Positions 43,832-51,955 of a stretch of DNA of 64,000 nucleotides are shown piece after piece. The stretch is from positions 310,001 to 374,000 of the forward strand of contig NZ_JAJAGO010000002.1 of assembly GCF_025165795.1 (NCBI RefSeq). Direction: 5' to 3'. The DNA is from Streptomyces gossypii (GTDB lineage: Bacteria; Actinomycetota; Actinomycetes; Streptomycetales; Streptomycetaceae). Positions within the stretch are counted from its first letter, which is position 1. The number at the start of each line of letters is the position of its first letter. The notes below the pieces were generated by a model, which made no database searches, had not been told where the DNA came from, and saw nothing but the letters and a program-made list of their open reading frames with translations. The translations under genes and the position numbers were made by a program.

Positions 43832-45505
43832 ATGGTTCAGCTGTGGAACGAGCTCGCCGCCGCCGTGCACGACGGCACCGTGCTGCACACCCCCTCGCGC
43901 CAGGAGGAGCCGGTCTCCGGACCCGCCCTCTTCGCACGCGCCGAGCGCACCGCGGGCGCCGTCATCGCCGCCTGCGACGGCCGCAAGCCGCGCCGCGTCG
44001 GCCTCCTGATGGCCAACGGCGAACCGTGGGTGCGCGGCCTGCTCACCCTCTTCCGCCTCGACGCCGCAGCCGTGCCGCTGGCGCTGCCGGTGGCCTTCGG
44101 CGGAGCGGACGCCTACGCCGCCCACGTGCGGCGGATCGCCGACGACGCCTCACTGGACGCCCTCCTCATCGACGGCAGCCTGGGCAGCCGCATCGTGGCC
44201 CGCGTCGCCGCCGCCGTACCGCACCTGCCGTTCATCGACATCGCCGAACCGCCGCACGAGGCGGTCGAACTGCCCCCCGTCACCGGCGGCGGCTCCGCTC
44301 CCGCCGTCATCCAGTACACCTCGGGCAGCACCTCCGCGCCCAAGGGCGTCGTCGTCACCCATGACAACGTCTCCGCCGGCCTCGTCTCCATCGAGGACGG
44401 CACCCGCTGGACGGCGGAGGACGGGCTCGGCCAGTGGCTGCCGCTCTTCCACGACATGGGCCTGTTCACCATGCTCGCCTCGGTGCGCCAGGGCACGCCC
44501 CTGCACCTGTGGCAGCCGGGCGACTTCGTGCGGCGTCCCATGAAGTGGCTCAGCGAGTTCGCCGCCTCCAGGGCGACGATCCTGCCGGCCCCGAACTTCT
44601 TCTACGACTACCTGATCGCCGCCGCCGCCAAGGGCATCCCCGACGATCTCGACCTGTCCGCCTGGCGGTACGGCGGCAACGGCTCCGAGCCGGTGCGCCG
44701 CAGCAGCCTGGAGGAGTTCCAGCGGACCTTCGAGCCCTACGGCCTGCGGCCCCGGGTGGTCCAGCCCAACTACGGGCTCGCCGAGGCGACACTCATCGTC
44801 AGCAGCGGCGTCCCCCTCACCGGGTACCGCAGCCTGACGCTGGACCGGGCGAGCCTGTCCGTCGGCGACAAGGTGAAGGAGGCGGCCGGAGACGGCCTCA
44901 CCTCCCGCTCCGTCGTCTCCTGCGGGCCCCCCGTCGCGGGGCTGAAGGTCCGGATCGGCGACGCGGAAGGCGCACCGTACGACGCCGGAACCGTCGGCGA
45001 GGTGCAGATCGGCGGCGACCCCGTCACCTCCGGCTACCTCGGCATCCCCGAGGCGGAACAGCCCTTCACACCGGACGGACTGCTCCGCACCGGCGACATC
45101 GGCTTCCTGCACGACGACGAGCTCTACGTCGTCGGCCGCCTCAAGGCGATGGCGGTCGTCCGCGGCCAGAACTACTACGCCGAGGACGTCGAGGAGATCG
45201 TCAAGGACACCCCCGGAGTGGACCGCCGGCACTGTGCCGCCTTCGCCTGGGACGACGACGGAGAGGAGCGGATGGTCGTGCTCTGGGAGACCAAGCTCGA
45301 CCCGGACACCGCCACCGCCGTCGGCGAGGCCATCCGGCGGCGGCTGTCCGAACACCTCGGGCTCGGCGCCGTCGAGACGGTCTCCGTCTCCCCGCAGACG
45401 CTTCCCTTCACCAGCTCCGGCAAGGTCAAGCGCTCCGGCGCCCTCGACCTCTACCGCCGCCAGACCAACCCCGTTTCCGCCGCACCGGAAGGACAGCACA
45501 CGTGA
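43832..45505 (+). CDS. Fatty-acyl-AMP ligase-like enzyme (FAAL)
   Basis: 557 residues. ANL family with FAAL-type blocks: VIQYTSGSTSAPKGVVVTHD, QWLPLFHDMGLFTMLASVRQ, WRYGGNGSEPVRRSSLEEFQ, VQPNYGLAEATLIVS, LRTGDIGFLHDDELYVVGRL and KAMAVVRGQNYYAEDVEEIV, then A10 FTSSGKVKRSGALDLY. The FHDMGL and NGxEPVR segments and YGLAEATL are typical of FAALs, which load fatty acids directly on carrier proteins instead of CoA. Its stop overlaps the start of carrier 1 (GTGA), so carrier 1 is the probable acceptor. Confidence 0.88.
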   Translation: MVQLWNELAAAVHDGTVLHTPSRQEEPVSGPALFARAERTAGAVIAACDGRKPRRVGLLMANGEPWVRGLLTLFRLDAAAVPLALPVAFGGADAYAAHVRRIADDASLDALLIDGSLGSRIVARVAAAVPHLPFIDIAEPPHEAVELPPVTGGGSAPAVIQYTSGSTSAPKGVVVTHDNVSAGLVSIEDGTRWTAEDGLGQWLPLFHDMGLFTMLASVRQGTPLHLWQPGDFVRRPMKWLSEFAASRATILPAPNFFYDYLIAAAAKGIPDDLDLSAWRYGGNGSEPVRRSSLEEFQRTFEPYGLRPRVVQPNYGLAEATLIVSSGVPLTGYRSLTLDRASLSVGDKVKEAAGDGLTSRSVVSCGPPVAGLKVRIGDAEGAPYDAGTVGEVQIGGDPVTSGYLGIPEAEQPFTPDGLLRTGDIGFLHDDELYVVGRLKAMAVVRGQNYYAEDVEEIVKDTPGVDRRHCAAFAWDDDGEERMVVLWETKLDPDTATAVGEAIRRRLSEHLGLGAVETVSVSPQTLPFTSSGKVKRSGALDLYRRQTNPVSAAPEGQHT

Positions 45506-45759
45506 GCGCCACCAAGACCCTGGACATCGTCGTACGAGCCCTGGCAGAGCAGGCCGGCGTCTCCGCAGCCGACGTCGACACCGCCAAGCCGCTCTCGGCG
45601 ATCCCCGGCATCGAGTCGGTGAAGGCACTGCGCGCGATCACCGACATCGAGGACGAGTGCGGGGTCGTCATCCCCGACGACTTCCTCTTCGAGACGGCGA
45701 CGGTGAACGAACTCGCCGAATTCGTCGCCTCGCTGGAACGGGAGGGCACCTCCGTATGA
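45502..45759 (+). CDS. Acyl carrier protein 1
   Basis: 85 residues from GTG 45502. Four-helix carrier with the phosphopantetheine serine at S39 in AIPGIESVKALRAITDIEDE, followed by VIPDDFLFETATVNELAEFV, the typical helix III/IV pattern. It overlaps both neighbours by 4 bases (FAAL upstream, transglutaminase-like downstream), which enforces co-translation with the loading and condensing enzymes. Probably carries the fatty acyl group. Confidence 0.9.
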   Translation: MSATKTLDIVVRALAEQAGVSAADVDTAKPLSAIPGIESVKALRAITDIEDECGVVIPDDFLFETATVNELAEFVASLEREGTSV

Positions 45760-46772
45760 CAGTGGACACCGCAGCCTCCGACGCGCTGCTGGGCGCACTC
45801 GGCCGGTTCACCACCGTGCCCGGGGACATCGGACGCTACGACACGGACGCCGAGACCGCGACGCGCGCCCTGCGCGCCGAACTCGGGCAGGTTCACCGGC
45901 TCGCCGACGAGGGCCTGCCGCACCGGATCGACTCCGAGCGCGGCCCCCTCTTCGACTACGACGACCTGATGAACGTCGGGATGTTCTGCGGCACCGGCCA
46001 GACGGTGCCCGAGCTCGGGCTGCGCTTCCTGATGCGCTTCGCCGCCTCCTCCCGCAGCAGCTGGTACGCGCCCCGCGACTGGCAGATCGGCGTCCACCCC
46101 GCCCGTACGGCCGGCGGGGACGGCGAGGACGCGAAAGGCGGCGGCGACCAGATCGAGGTGACCGTCCGGTTGCCCGACCTGAGCGCTCCCGGCGTGGAGC
46201 TGCTCTCCGAGCCGCTCCCCGACACCGGGCTGAAGACCTCCGGCTACCAGGCGGAAGTACGGCTGACCGGCGCGGACCAGACGGTGCGCGACCCGCGCAT
46301 CCATGAGGTGTGGGAGGAGGTCGTCGACGCGTTCGCCTCCCGCCGCGTCAACTACCAGACGGTGCCCGAGACGCTGCGCGCCGACCACAACCGGGCCTGG
46401 GAGATGGGCATCGCCGACTGCGTGGTCGCCGCACGGCTCCTCGCCGAGCGGCTGCGCGCGGCCGGGCTGGAGGCACGCGCCCGGCGCGGCTACCTGCTCG
46501 GACTCTTCGGCAGCGACCACGCCTGGTGCGAGGTGGTCGAGGACGGAGTGCACAAGTCACTCGACCCGGTGTTCGCCTTCGTCGCCACCGTCGGAGACGA
46601 GCGCGGCGTCGCCGAATCCCCGGAGTTCGCGCGCGCCTGCTACGGCGGCCGCTTCAACCGGCTGCTCCCCTGCCGCACGGAAACCGCCGACCCGCTCGTC
46701 TACTTCGACGGCGAACCGGCCCCCTACTGGGCGATGGTCGGCGTCAGCGCCCGCCCCGGGAGGTCCTCATGA
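45756..46772 (+). CDS. Transglutaminase-like amide synthase candidate
   Basis: 338 residues. The C-terminal half is a transglutaminase-fold domain with a full triad: Cys222 in GIADCVVAARLLAERL, His255 in FGSDHAWCEVVEDG and Asp270 in KSLDPVFAFVA, with ARRGYLLGLF between them. The N-terminal half (ELGLRFLMRFAASSRSSWYA) is unassigned. In andrimid biosynthesis AdmF, also transglutaminase-like, joins two carrier-bound acyl groups as an amide. Here the gene is wedged between two carrier genes with 4-base overlaps on both sides, the arrangement expected for that reaction. Alternative readings are a peptidase-like hydrolase or a transacylase. The condensation role is inference. Confidence 0.82.
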   Translation: MTVDTAASDALLGALGRFTTVPGDIGRYDTDAETATRALRAELGQVHRLADEGLPHRIDSERGPLFDYDDLMNVGMFCGTGQTVPELGLRFLMRFAASSRSSWYAPRDWQIGVHPARTAGGDGEDAKGGGDQIEVTVRLPDLSAPGVELLSEPLPDTGLKTSGYQAEVRLTGADQTVRDPRIHEVWEEVVDAFASRRVNYQTVPETLRADHNRAWEMGIADCVVAARLLAERLRAAGLEARARRGYLLGLFGSDHAWCEVVEDGVHKSLDPVFAFVATVGDERGVAESPEFARACYGGRFNRLLPCRTETADPLVYFDGEPAPYWAMVGVSARPGRSS

Positions 46773-46996
46773 GCGTCGCGCGGACCCTCGTACGGGAAAG
46801 CCTGGACCACCCCGCCCTGCTCGACCGCGTCGTTGACGACGCCGACCTCGCGGGGGCGGGCGTCAACTCCGGCGAACTGATCAAGCTCGCGCTGCGACTG
46901 GAGGACCACCTCGGCAGGCCGCTGGGGGACGAGGAACTCCTCGGACTCACCTCCGTGAACGCGGTCGCCGAACTCCTCCAGAACGGAGCGGACTGA
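46769..46996 (+). CDS. Acyl carrier protein 2
   Basis: 75 residues from ATG 46769, overlapping the transglutaminase-like stop. The phosphopantetheine serine is S34 in GAGVNSGELIKLALRLEDHL; helix III/IV follows in GDEELLGLTSVNAVAELL. Only distantly similar to carrier 1, so the two are probably loaded by different ligases; ligase 3 begins 2 bases downstream and is the likely loader. Probably holds the second acyl partner (aryl or amino acyl). Confidence 0.85.
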   Translation: MSVARTLVRESLDHPALLDRVVDDADLAGAGVNSGELIKLALRLEDHLGRPLGDEELLGLTSVNAVAELLQNGAD

Positions 46997-46997
46997 C

Positions 46998-48560
46998 ATG
47001 TGGCTCACGCACGTGCTACGCCGGGGACTCGACCACGACCCCGACGCCCTCGCCCTGCGTGACAGCCGCCGCGACGTCAGCTGGCGGCAGCTGGACCGCG
47101 ACGTGCGGGCACTGGCCTCCCTGCTGCGGCGGGACGCCACCGCGGGCAGCCGGGTCCTCGTCCTCAGCGGCAACCGGGTCGAGGTCCTGGAGACCTATAT
47201 CGCGTGCGCCGCGGCCGGCCTGGTCGCGGTGCCCGTCAACCCGGCGCTCACCGACCCGGAACTCACCCGCATCGTCGACTCCGTGGAACCGTCCGCCGCC
47301 ATGGCGGACGACGCGGGCCTCGCACGGGTGAGCGCGCTCTACCCGGACCTGCCGCGTACGGACCTCGGCAGCGTCGCCGAACTGGCGTCCTCCGCGGAGG
47401 ACGCCGCGCAGGACGCCGCGCAGGAGGCAGCCAGGAGCGCCGCCTCGGGCGACGGCGAGCACTGGGGCGGCTCCCTGACCGAGCCGGTCATGATCCTGCA
47501 CACCTCCGCCACCACGGGCCGGGCCAAGGGCGTCGTGGTGGACCAGCGTTCGCTGCAGGCCAACGCCCTGTCCTGGCTGGCCGACGTACGGCCGGAGCCC
47601 GGCACGCCGTTCCTCAACGCGGGCCCGCTCTTCCACGGCAGTGTGGTGATCGCCCTGGACCATCTCGCGGCGGCGGGCACCGTCTGCGTACTGGACCGCT
47701 TCACGCCGCAGGGCGCACTGGCCGCACTGGAGAAGTGGAAGATCGAGCACGCCTTCCTGGTGCCCTCCATGGTCCGGCTGGTGCTGGAGGCCAAGAGCCT
47801 GGCCACCACCGACGTCAGCGCGCTGCGGCTGCTGCTGCACGGGGCGGCGCCGATGCCCGAGGCGCTGGCGCGGGAAGCGCGCGACAAGCTCGGCGCCGAA
47901 CTGCAGACGATCTTCGGCATCACCGAGGGCGGGGGCCCGGTGCTGACGCTGCGTCCGAACACGGTAGTCGGGGAGCCGCCCGTACCCGGCGCGGTCTGCA
48001 TCGGGGTCCCGATGCTCGGTGCCGGACTGCGGATCACCGACCGCCAGGGCAACGATGTCGCGGAGGGCGCCATCGGCGAACTCCACGTGGCGGGCGACGG
48101 CCTGATGCAGGGCTACTGGAAGAACACCGAAGCCGCCGCCGAGGTGCTGCGCGACGGCTGGCTCAACACCCACGACCTGGGCTGCTTCGACACGTACGGC
48201 CGGGTGTGGGTGGTCGACCGGCGCAACGACCTCATCCTGCGCGGCGGCCAGAACGTCTACCCGGCCGAGATCGAGCACGTCCTGAGGCAGTCACCACACG
48301 TCGCCGACGTCGTCGTCGTACCGCTGGCCTCCGAGCTCTGGGGACAGACCCCGGTGGCCTTCGTCCAGCCCGTCTCACCCGAACAGTTCGACGAGGCGGA
48401 GCTGCTCGGACTGTGTGTCGCGGAGCTGGCCGCCTACAAGCGCCCCAGCCATTTCCTGCCGCTGGACGTCGTCCCGCGCAACCCGTCCGGCAAGGCGCTG
48501 CGGGCTCCACTGCGGGACCGGGCACACCAGCTCATCACCGAGAGGGAGCAGACCACATGA
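46998..48560 (+). CDS. AMP-forming acyl/aryl ligase 3
   Basis: 520 residues. A3 LHTSATTGRAKGVVVDQRS (TSA again), FLNAGPLFHGSVVIALDHLA, A5 TIFGITEGGGPVLTL, A7 GWLNTHDLGCFDTYG, A8 ILRGGQNVYPAEIEHVL, A10 lysine in PRNPSGKALRAPL. Paralogous to ligase 1 (34720) over its whole length, with an Ala/Asp insert around 130-150 (AAQDAAQEAARSAASG). Motif A7 has THD where TGD is usual. It is placed directly after carrier 2 and overlaps the diiron gene by ATGA, so it should load carrier 2. Confidence 0.9.
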   Translation: MWLTHVLRRGLDHDPDALALRDSRRDVSWRQLDRDVRALASLLRRDATAGSRVLVLSGNRVEVLETYIACAAAGLVAVPVNPALTDPELTRIVDSVEPSAAMADDAGLARVSALYPDLPRTDLGSVAELASSAEDAAQDAAQEAARSAASGDGEHWGGSLTEPVMILHTSATTGRAKGVVVDQRSLQANALSWLADVRPEPGTPFLNAGPLFHGSVVIALDHLAAAGTVCVLDRFTPQGALAALEKWKIEHAFLVPSMVRLVLEAKSLATTDVSALRLLLHGAAPMPEALAREARDKLGAELQTIFGITEGGGPVLTLRPNTVVGEPPVPGAVCIGVPMLGAGLRITDRQGNDVAEGAIGELHVAGDGLMQGYWKNTEAAAEVLRDGWLNTHDLGCFDTYGRVWVVDRRNDLILRGGQNVYPAEIEHVLRQSPHVADVVVVPLASELWGQTPVAFVQPVSPEQFDEAELLGLCVAELAAYKRPSHFLPLDVVPRNPSGKALRAPLRDRAHQLITEREQTT

Positions 48561-49687
48561 CCACGATGGACTACACAAAGCCGGAGGTGCTGACCGCGCT
48601 GGCGGGCGAGTGGGCCGTCCCGATCCACGGCAACGCCGTCATCCAGTGGGACTACGACCAGCGCAACGATAAGATGGTGCGCCTGTACAAGCAGGGCAAG
48701 CAGCGCCAGTGGGACATGGACGAGCGTCTCGACTGGGACCACGAAGTGGACCCCGACGACCCGCTCGGCCTGCCGGACGACTTCATCTCCATCGCCGGAT
48801 CCAAGCTCTGGGACCGGCTGCCCGATGAGGAACGGCGCAACATCCGCCGGCACAGCAGCGGCTGGCTGTACTCGCAGTTCCTCCACTCCGAGCAGGCAGC
48901 CCTGATCGCCGTGGGCAAGATCCTGCTCGCGGTGGACGACCTGGACTCCAAGCTCTACGCGGCCACCCAACTGATGGACGAGGCGCGCCACGTCGAGGGG
49001 TTCAACCGCTTCCTGCACACCAAGATCGGCCTGCGCTACGGGCTGTCCCCGTCGATCGCCGCGATGTTCGAGCACGCGATGCGCGAACCGCGCTGGGACT
49101 TCGGCGTGCTCGCGGCGCACATCCTCGTGGAGAACATGGGCCTGGCCACCTTCGGCGTTCACCGCGAGCGCCTGAAGGACCCGCTGGCCCGCTCGTTCAG
49201 CGCCTATGTGGCCCGCGACGAGGCGCGCCACGTGGCCTTCGGACGGCTCCTGCTGCGCGAGTTCTATCCGCAGCTGAGCGAGTCGGAGCTGCGCGAGCGC
49301 GAGGACTTCGTCGTCGAGGGCTGCTGGGCGCTGCGCGACCGCTATGTGGACGACGACATCTGGAACACCCTCGGCTACGGCGAAGAGGCGATCAAGGCGT
49401 CCCGACGCTCGCCCGCCAAGCGCGAGTTCCGCCGCCTCGTCTTCATGCGGATCGTCCCGGGGCTCAAGGAGATCAACATGTTCGGGCCGCGCGTGCAGGA
49501 CGCGCTGCAGAAGATGGGCGTGCTGGGCTTCCAGGAGGTGGACGAGGTCGCGCTGCGGGAGCTGGACGACAAGGCCGCCGTCGACGCCCTGACCGAACGC
49601 GAGATGGAGTTCCGCCGCCGCGACATCGGCTCGGTCATCGACCTGGGCCGGGGGCGAGAGGCGGACGGTACGCCTGCCTCCCTCTGA
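48557..49687 (+). CDS. Ferritin-like diiron oxygenase
   Basis: 376 residues. Two helix pairs each carry Glu, exactly 28 residues, then DEARH: EQAALIAVGK...MDEARHVEGF and ENMGLATFGV...RDEARHVAFG. This repeated EX28DEX2H pattern supplies the full ligand set of a carboxylate-bridged diiron centre, as in ribonucleotide-reductase R2-like and arylamine N-oxygenase (AurF/CmlI) enzymes. The reaction is open: N-oxygenation of an arylamine such as anthranilate, or hydroxylation, desaturation or epoxidation of the acyl chain. Last of seven tightly coupled genes; a 23-bp inverted repeat follows. Confidence 0.85.
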   Translation: MTTMDYTKPEVLTALAGEWAVPIHGNAVIQWDYDQRNDKMVRLYKQGKQRQWDMDERLDWDHEVDPDDPLGLPDDFISIAGSKLWDRLPDEERRNIRRHSSGWLYSQFLHSEQAALIAVGKILLAVDDLDSKLYAATQLMDEARHVEGFNRFLHTKIGLRYGLSPSIAAMFEHAMREPRWDFGVLAAHILVENMGLATFGVHRERLKDPLARSFSAYVARDEARHVAFGRLLLREFYPQLSESELREREDFVVEGCWALRDRYVDDDIWNTLGYGEEAIKASRRSPAKREFRRLVFMRIVPGLKEINMFGPRVQDALQKMGVLGFQEVDEVALRELDDKAAVDALTEREMEFRRRDIGSVIDLGRGREADGTPASL

Positions 49688-49747
49688 AACCAGTCCGCCG
49701 CCGCGCCCGGGACACGACCCCAGGCCCCTGGTGCGGCGGCGGGCCGT

Positions 49748-49848
49748 ACGACCTCCCCCGCGACAGGGCGCGGGCTCGCGACGCCCTGCACTTTCGCTCC
49801 ATCGTCGTCGTCGGTCCCTGAACCACGCCCTGTCGCGGGGGAGGTCGT
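49748..49848. repeat. Perfect 23-bp inverted repeat between operon parts
   Basis: Arms 49748-49770 and 49826-49848 are exact reverse complements (start ACGACCTCCCCCGCGACAGG) around a 55-base spacer. No T run follows, and the GC-rich stem would be very stable in RNA. It lies in the 211-base gap between the diiron gene and the thioesterase gene, so it could limit read-through, be a processing site, or be another palindromic element. Confidence 0.9.
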
Positions 49849-49898
49849 CACCCGCCACGTCCGGCGGTCCGTCCTTCTGGAAAAGCGGAGAAGCCACC

Positions 49899-50516
49899 AT
49901 GGTCGAAAGCACGCTGTCCCCTGCCCCGCCCTCCCCTGCGCCGTCGTCTTCGGCTGCGGCTGCTGCCGTCCCTGCTGCTGTCCCGGTTGCCGCCCCTGCT
50001 GCTGTCACTGCCGCGCCTGCCGCGCCTGCCGCGCAAGCGCCCGCGCGGCCCCGGCTGCGCGGGCTGGCGCCGTCCGACGCCGACACCCGCGGCCGCCGCA
50101 TGCTGGCCGGTCTGGCCAACGGCACCGTGGCCCCGCCGCCCGCCGCGCACACCCTCCGCCTGCCGCCCGCCACCTCCTGGCTCCCGGGCCTGATCAGCTG
50201 CGAGACGGAGTTCGACGAGTCGCTCACCCTCACCCCCGGAGTCGTCTTCGGAGGCTGGATAGCGAACCTCACCGATCACTTCGCCGGGCTGGTGATGCTC
50301 TCGGCGATCCCCGACGGCACGGGATTCCTCACCGCCGGGCTCTCCGTGCAGTACCACGCGCCGCTCCTGCCGGGGCCCGTCTTCATCGAGACCGAACTGA
50401 TCAGCTGCTCGACCCGGATCGCGGTCGCCGAGGTGCGCTTCGTCCAGGACGGCACGCGCACCTGCACCGGCACCGTCGAGCAGATCATCCACCGCGGAGG
50501 AGGCGGCGATGCGTGA
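49899..50516 (+). CDS. PaaI-type hotdog thioesterase
   Basis: 205 residues from ATG 49899 (GGAG upstream). The first 55 residues are an Ala/Pro/Val low-complexity stretch. The hotdog domain reads RRMLAGLANGTVAPPPAAHT, then LTLTPGVVFGGWIANLTDHF (the active-site helix, here GGxxANLxDH with Asp-His) and TAGLSVQYHAPLLPGPVFIE. PaaI-like enzymes hydrolyse CoA or carrier thioesters; this one may release the finished product or edit mis-loaded carriers. It overlaps the next gene by 8 bases. Confidence 0.85.
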   Translation: MVESTLSPAPPSPAPSSSAAAAAVPAAVPVAAPAAVTAAPAAPAAQAPARPRLRGLAPSDADTRGRRMLAGLANGTVAPPPAAHTLRLPPATSWLPGLISCETEFDESLTLTPGVVFGGWIANLTDHFAGLVMLSAIPDGTGFLTAGLSVQYHAPLLPGPVFIETELISCSTRIAVAEVRFVQDGTRTCTGTVEQIIHRGGGGDA

Positions 50517-51651
50517 GAGCGAACTGGAGCCGGAGCACCTGGCGTTCCGGGACATGGTGCGCGACTTCGTCGAGCGGGAGATCGTGCCCCACCACGCCGA
50601 GTGGGAGCGCGCGGGGCTCGTCGACCGCGAGGTCTGGCGTACCGCGGGCAAGCTCGGCCTGCTCGGCATCGACGTGGCCGAGGAGTACGGCGGCGGAGGC
50701 GTATGGGACTTCCGCTACCAGGCGATCATCAGCGAGGAGATCATGCGTGTCGGCGCCACCGGCGTCGGCTTCGCGCTGCACAACGACGTGGTAGCCCCCT
50801 ACCTGCTGGAACTCGCCACCGCAGAGCAGAAGCAGCGCTGGCTGCCCGGCTTCTGCTCCGGCGAGCTGATCTCCGCCATCGCGATCACCGAGCCGGAGGC
50901 CGGCAGCGACCTCCAGGCGATCCGCACCACCGCACGCCAGGACGGCGACAGCTATGTCCTCAACGGCGCCAAGACGTTCATCACCAACGGCATCCACGCC
51001 GACCTGGTCATCGTGGTGGCCAGGACCGGCACGGGCGCGGGATCGCGGGGACTGAGCCTGCTCGTCGTCGAGCGCGGCATGCCCGGCTTCACCCGCGGCG
51101 CCAAGCTGGAGAAGATCGGCATGGCGGCCCAGGACACCGCCGAACTGTTCTTCGACGACGTCCGGGTCCCGGCCGCCAACCTGCTGGGCCGGGCGGGCCG
51201 TGCCTTCCTCCACCTCGCCAACAACCTGCCGCAGGAGCGGCTCGGCATCGCCGCCTACGCCGTGGCCGCCGCCGAGACCGCGTTCGCCCAGACGCTGGAG
51301 TACTGCAAGAGCCGCAGCGCGTTCGGGCAGCCGATCGGCGCATTCCAGCACATCCGCTTCGAGCTCGCCGAAATGGCGACGGAACTGGATGTCACCCGCA
51401 CCTATGTCGACCGGGCAATTGCCGAACACAATGCGGGAAGGCTCGATGCAGTTGCCGCCGCAAAGGCCAAGTGGTGGTGCACCGACGTCCAGCGGCGCGT
51501 CCTCGACCGCTGCGTGCAACTGCACGGCGGATACGGCTTCATGCGCGAGACGCCGGTCGCCCGCGCCTTCGTCGACAACCGGGTGCACCCGATCTACGGC
51601 GGCACCAACGAGATCATGAAGGAACTGATCGGCCACGACCTCGGCGTCTAG
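50509..51651 (+). CDS. Acyl-CoA (or acyl-carrier) dehydrogenase
   Basis: 380 residues, full family length. FAD-binding signature AIAITEPEAGSDLQAIRTTA, then GAKTFITNGIHADLVIVVAR, EYCKSRSAFGQPIGAFQHIR, LHGGYGFMRETPVARAFVDN and the catalytic Glu in HPIYGGTNEIMKELIGHDL. It introduces an alpha,beta double bond into an acyl thioester; in clusters of this kind the substrate is often carrier-bound. Co-translated with the thioesterase. Its stop codon TAG is the left end of the inserted element at 51648-51825. Confidence 0.94.
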   Translation: MRESELEPEHLAFRDMVRDFVEREIVPHHAEWERAGLVDREVWRTAGKLGLLGIDVAEEYGGGGVWDFRYQAIISEEIMRVGATGVGFALHNDVVAPYLLELATAEQKQRWLPGFCSGELISAIAITEPEAGSDLQAIRTTARQDGDSYVLNGAKTFITNGIHADLVIVVARTGTGAGSRGLSLLVVERGMPGFTRGAKLEKIGMAAQDTAELFFDDVRVPAANLLGRAGRAFLHLANNLPQERLGIAAYAVAAAETAFAQTLEYCKSRSAFGQPIGAFQHIRFELAEMATELDVTRTYVDRAIAEHNAGRLDAVAAAKAKWWCTDVQRRVLDRCVQLHGGYGFMRETPVARAFVDNRVHPIYGGTNEIMKELIGHDLGV

Positions 51652-51825
51652 GGCGTGTTTGAGAAGTCCCGCCTGTCTCGCGGGGTCTGGCACGCACGCT
51701 CGCTGCGTTGTCCGTCGTCGGCGCAGCCCGCTGCGCTCTCCTCCCTCCGCCTTGCGATCGCACGCCCCAGACCCCGCGAGACCCGCCCTCCGGGCGGCCG
51801 GCGCTACTTCTCAAACACGCCCTAG
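51648..51825. repeat. MITE-like palindromic element, copy B (178 bp)
   Basis: Perfect 20-base outer arms, 51648-51667 (CTAGGGCGTGTTTGAGAAGT) and 51806-51825. A second perfect arm, GTCTCGCGGGGTCTGG, lies inside, so the whole can fold into one long hairpin. Interior motifs CTCGCTGCGTTGTCCG and CCTCCCTCCGCCTTGCGAT match the 28850 element. TA flanks at each end form CTAG. It supplies the stop codon of the dehydrogenase and separates it from trpEG. Confidence 0.85.
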
Positions 51826-51867
51826 GCACCGACTCCAGGCACCGACTCCAGGCACGTTCTCCAGGCC
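51826..51867 (+). repeat. Short tandem repeats upstream of trpEG
   Basis: GGCACCGACTCCA occurs twice in a row and a third, diverged copy (GGCACGTTCTCCA) follows. Located between the element at 51648 and the trpEG start; the rest of this gap up to 51955 has no gene. Confidence 0.8.
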
Positions 51868-51955
51868 CCCCGTCCGCCTGCGCCTCGCTCCCCTGGCGCG
51901 TCTCTGAGCCGCTGCCGCACTGCCCGGTACTCGAACGACGCAGAAGGATTACACG

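Noticed and set aside
49899..50065. Signal peptide on the thioesterase
   Set aside because: The Ala/Val/Pro-rich N-terminus lacks a basic start and a defined hydrophobic core with a cleavage site; it is more likely a disordered linker, or the true start is downstream.
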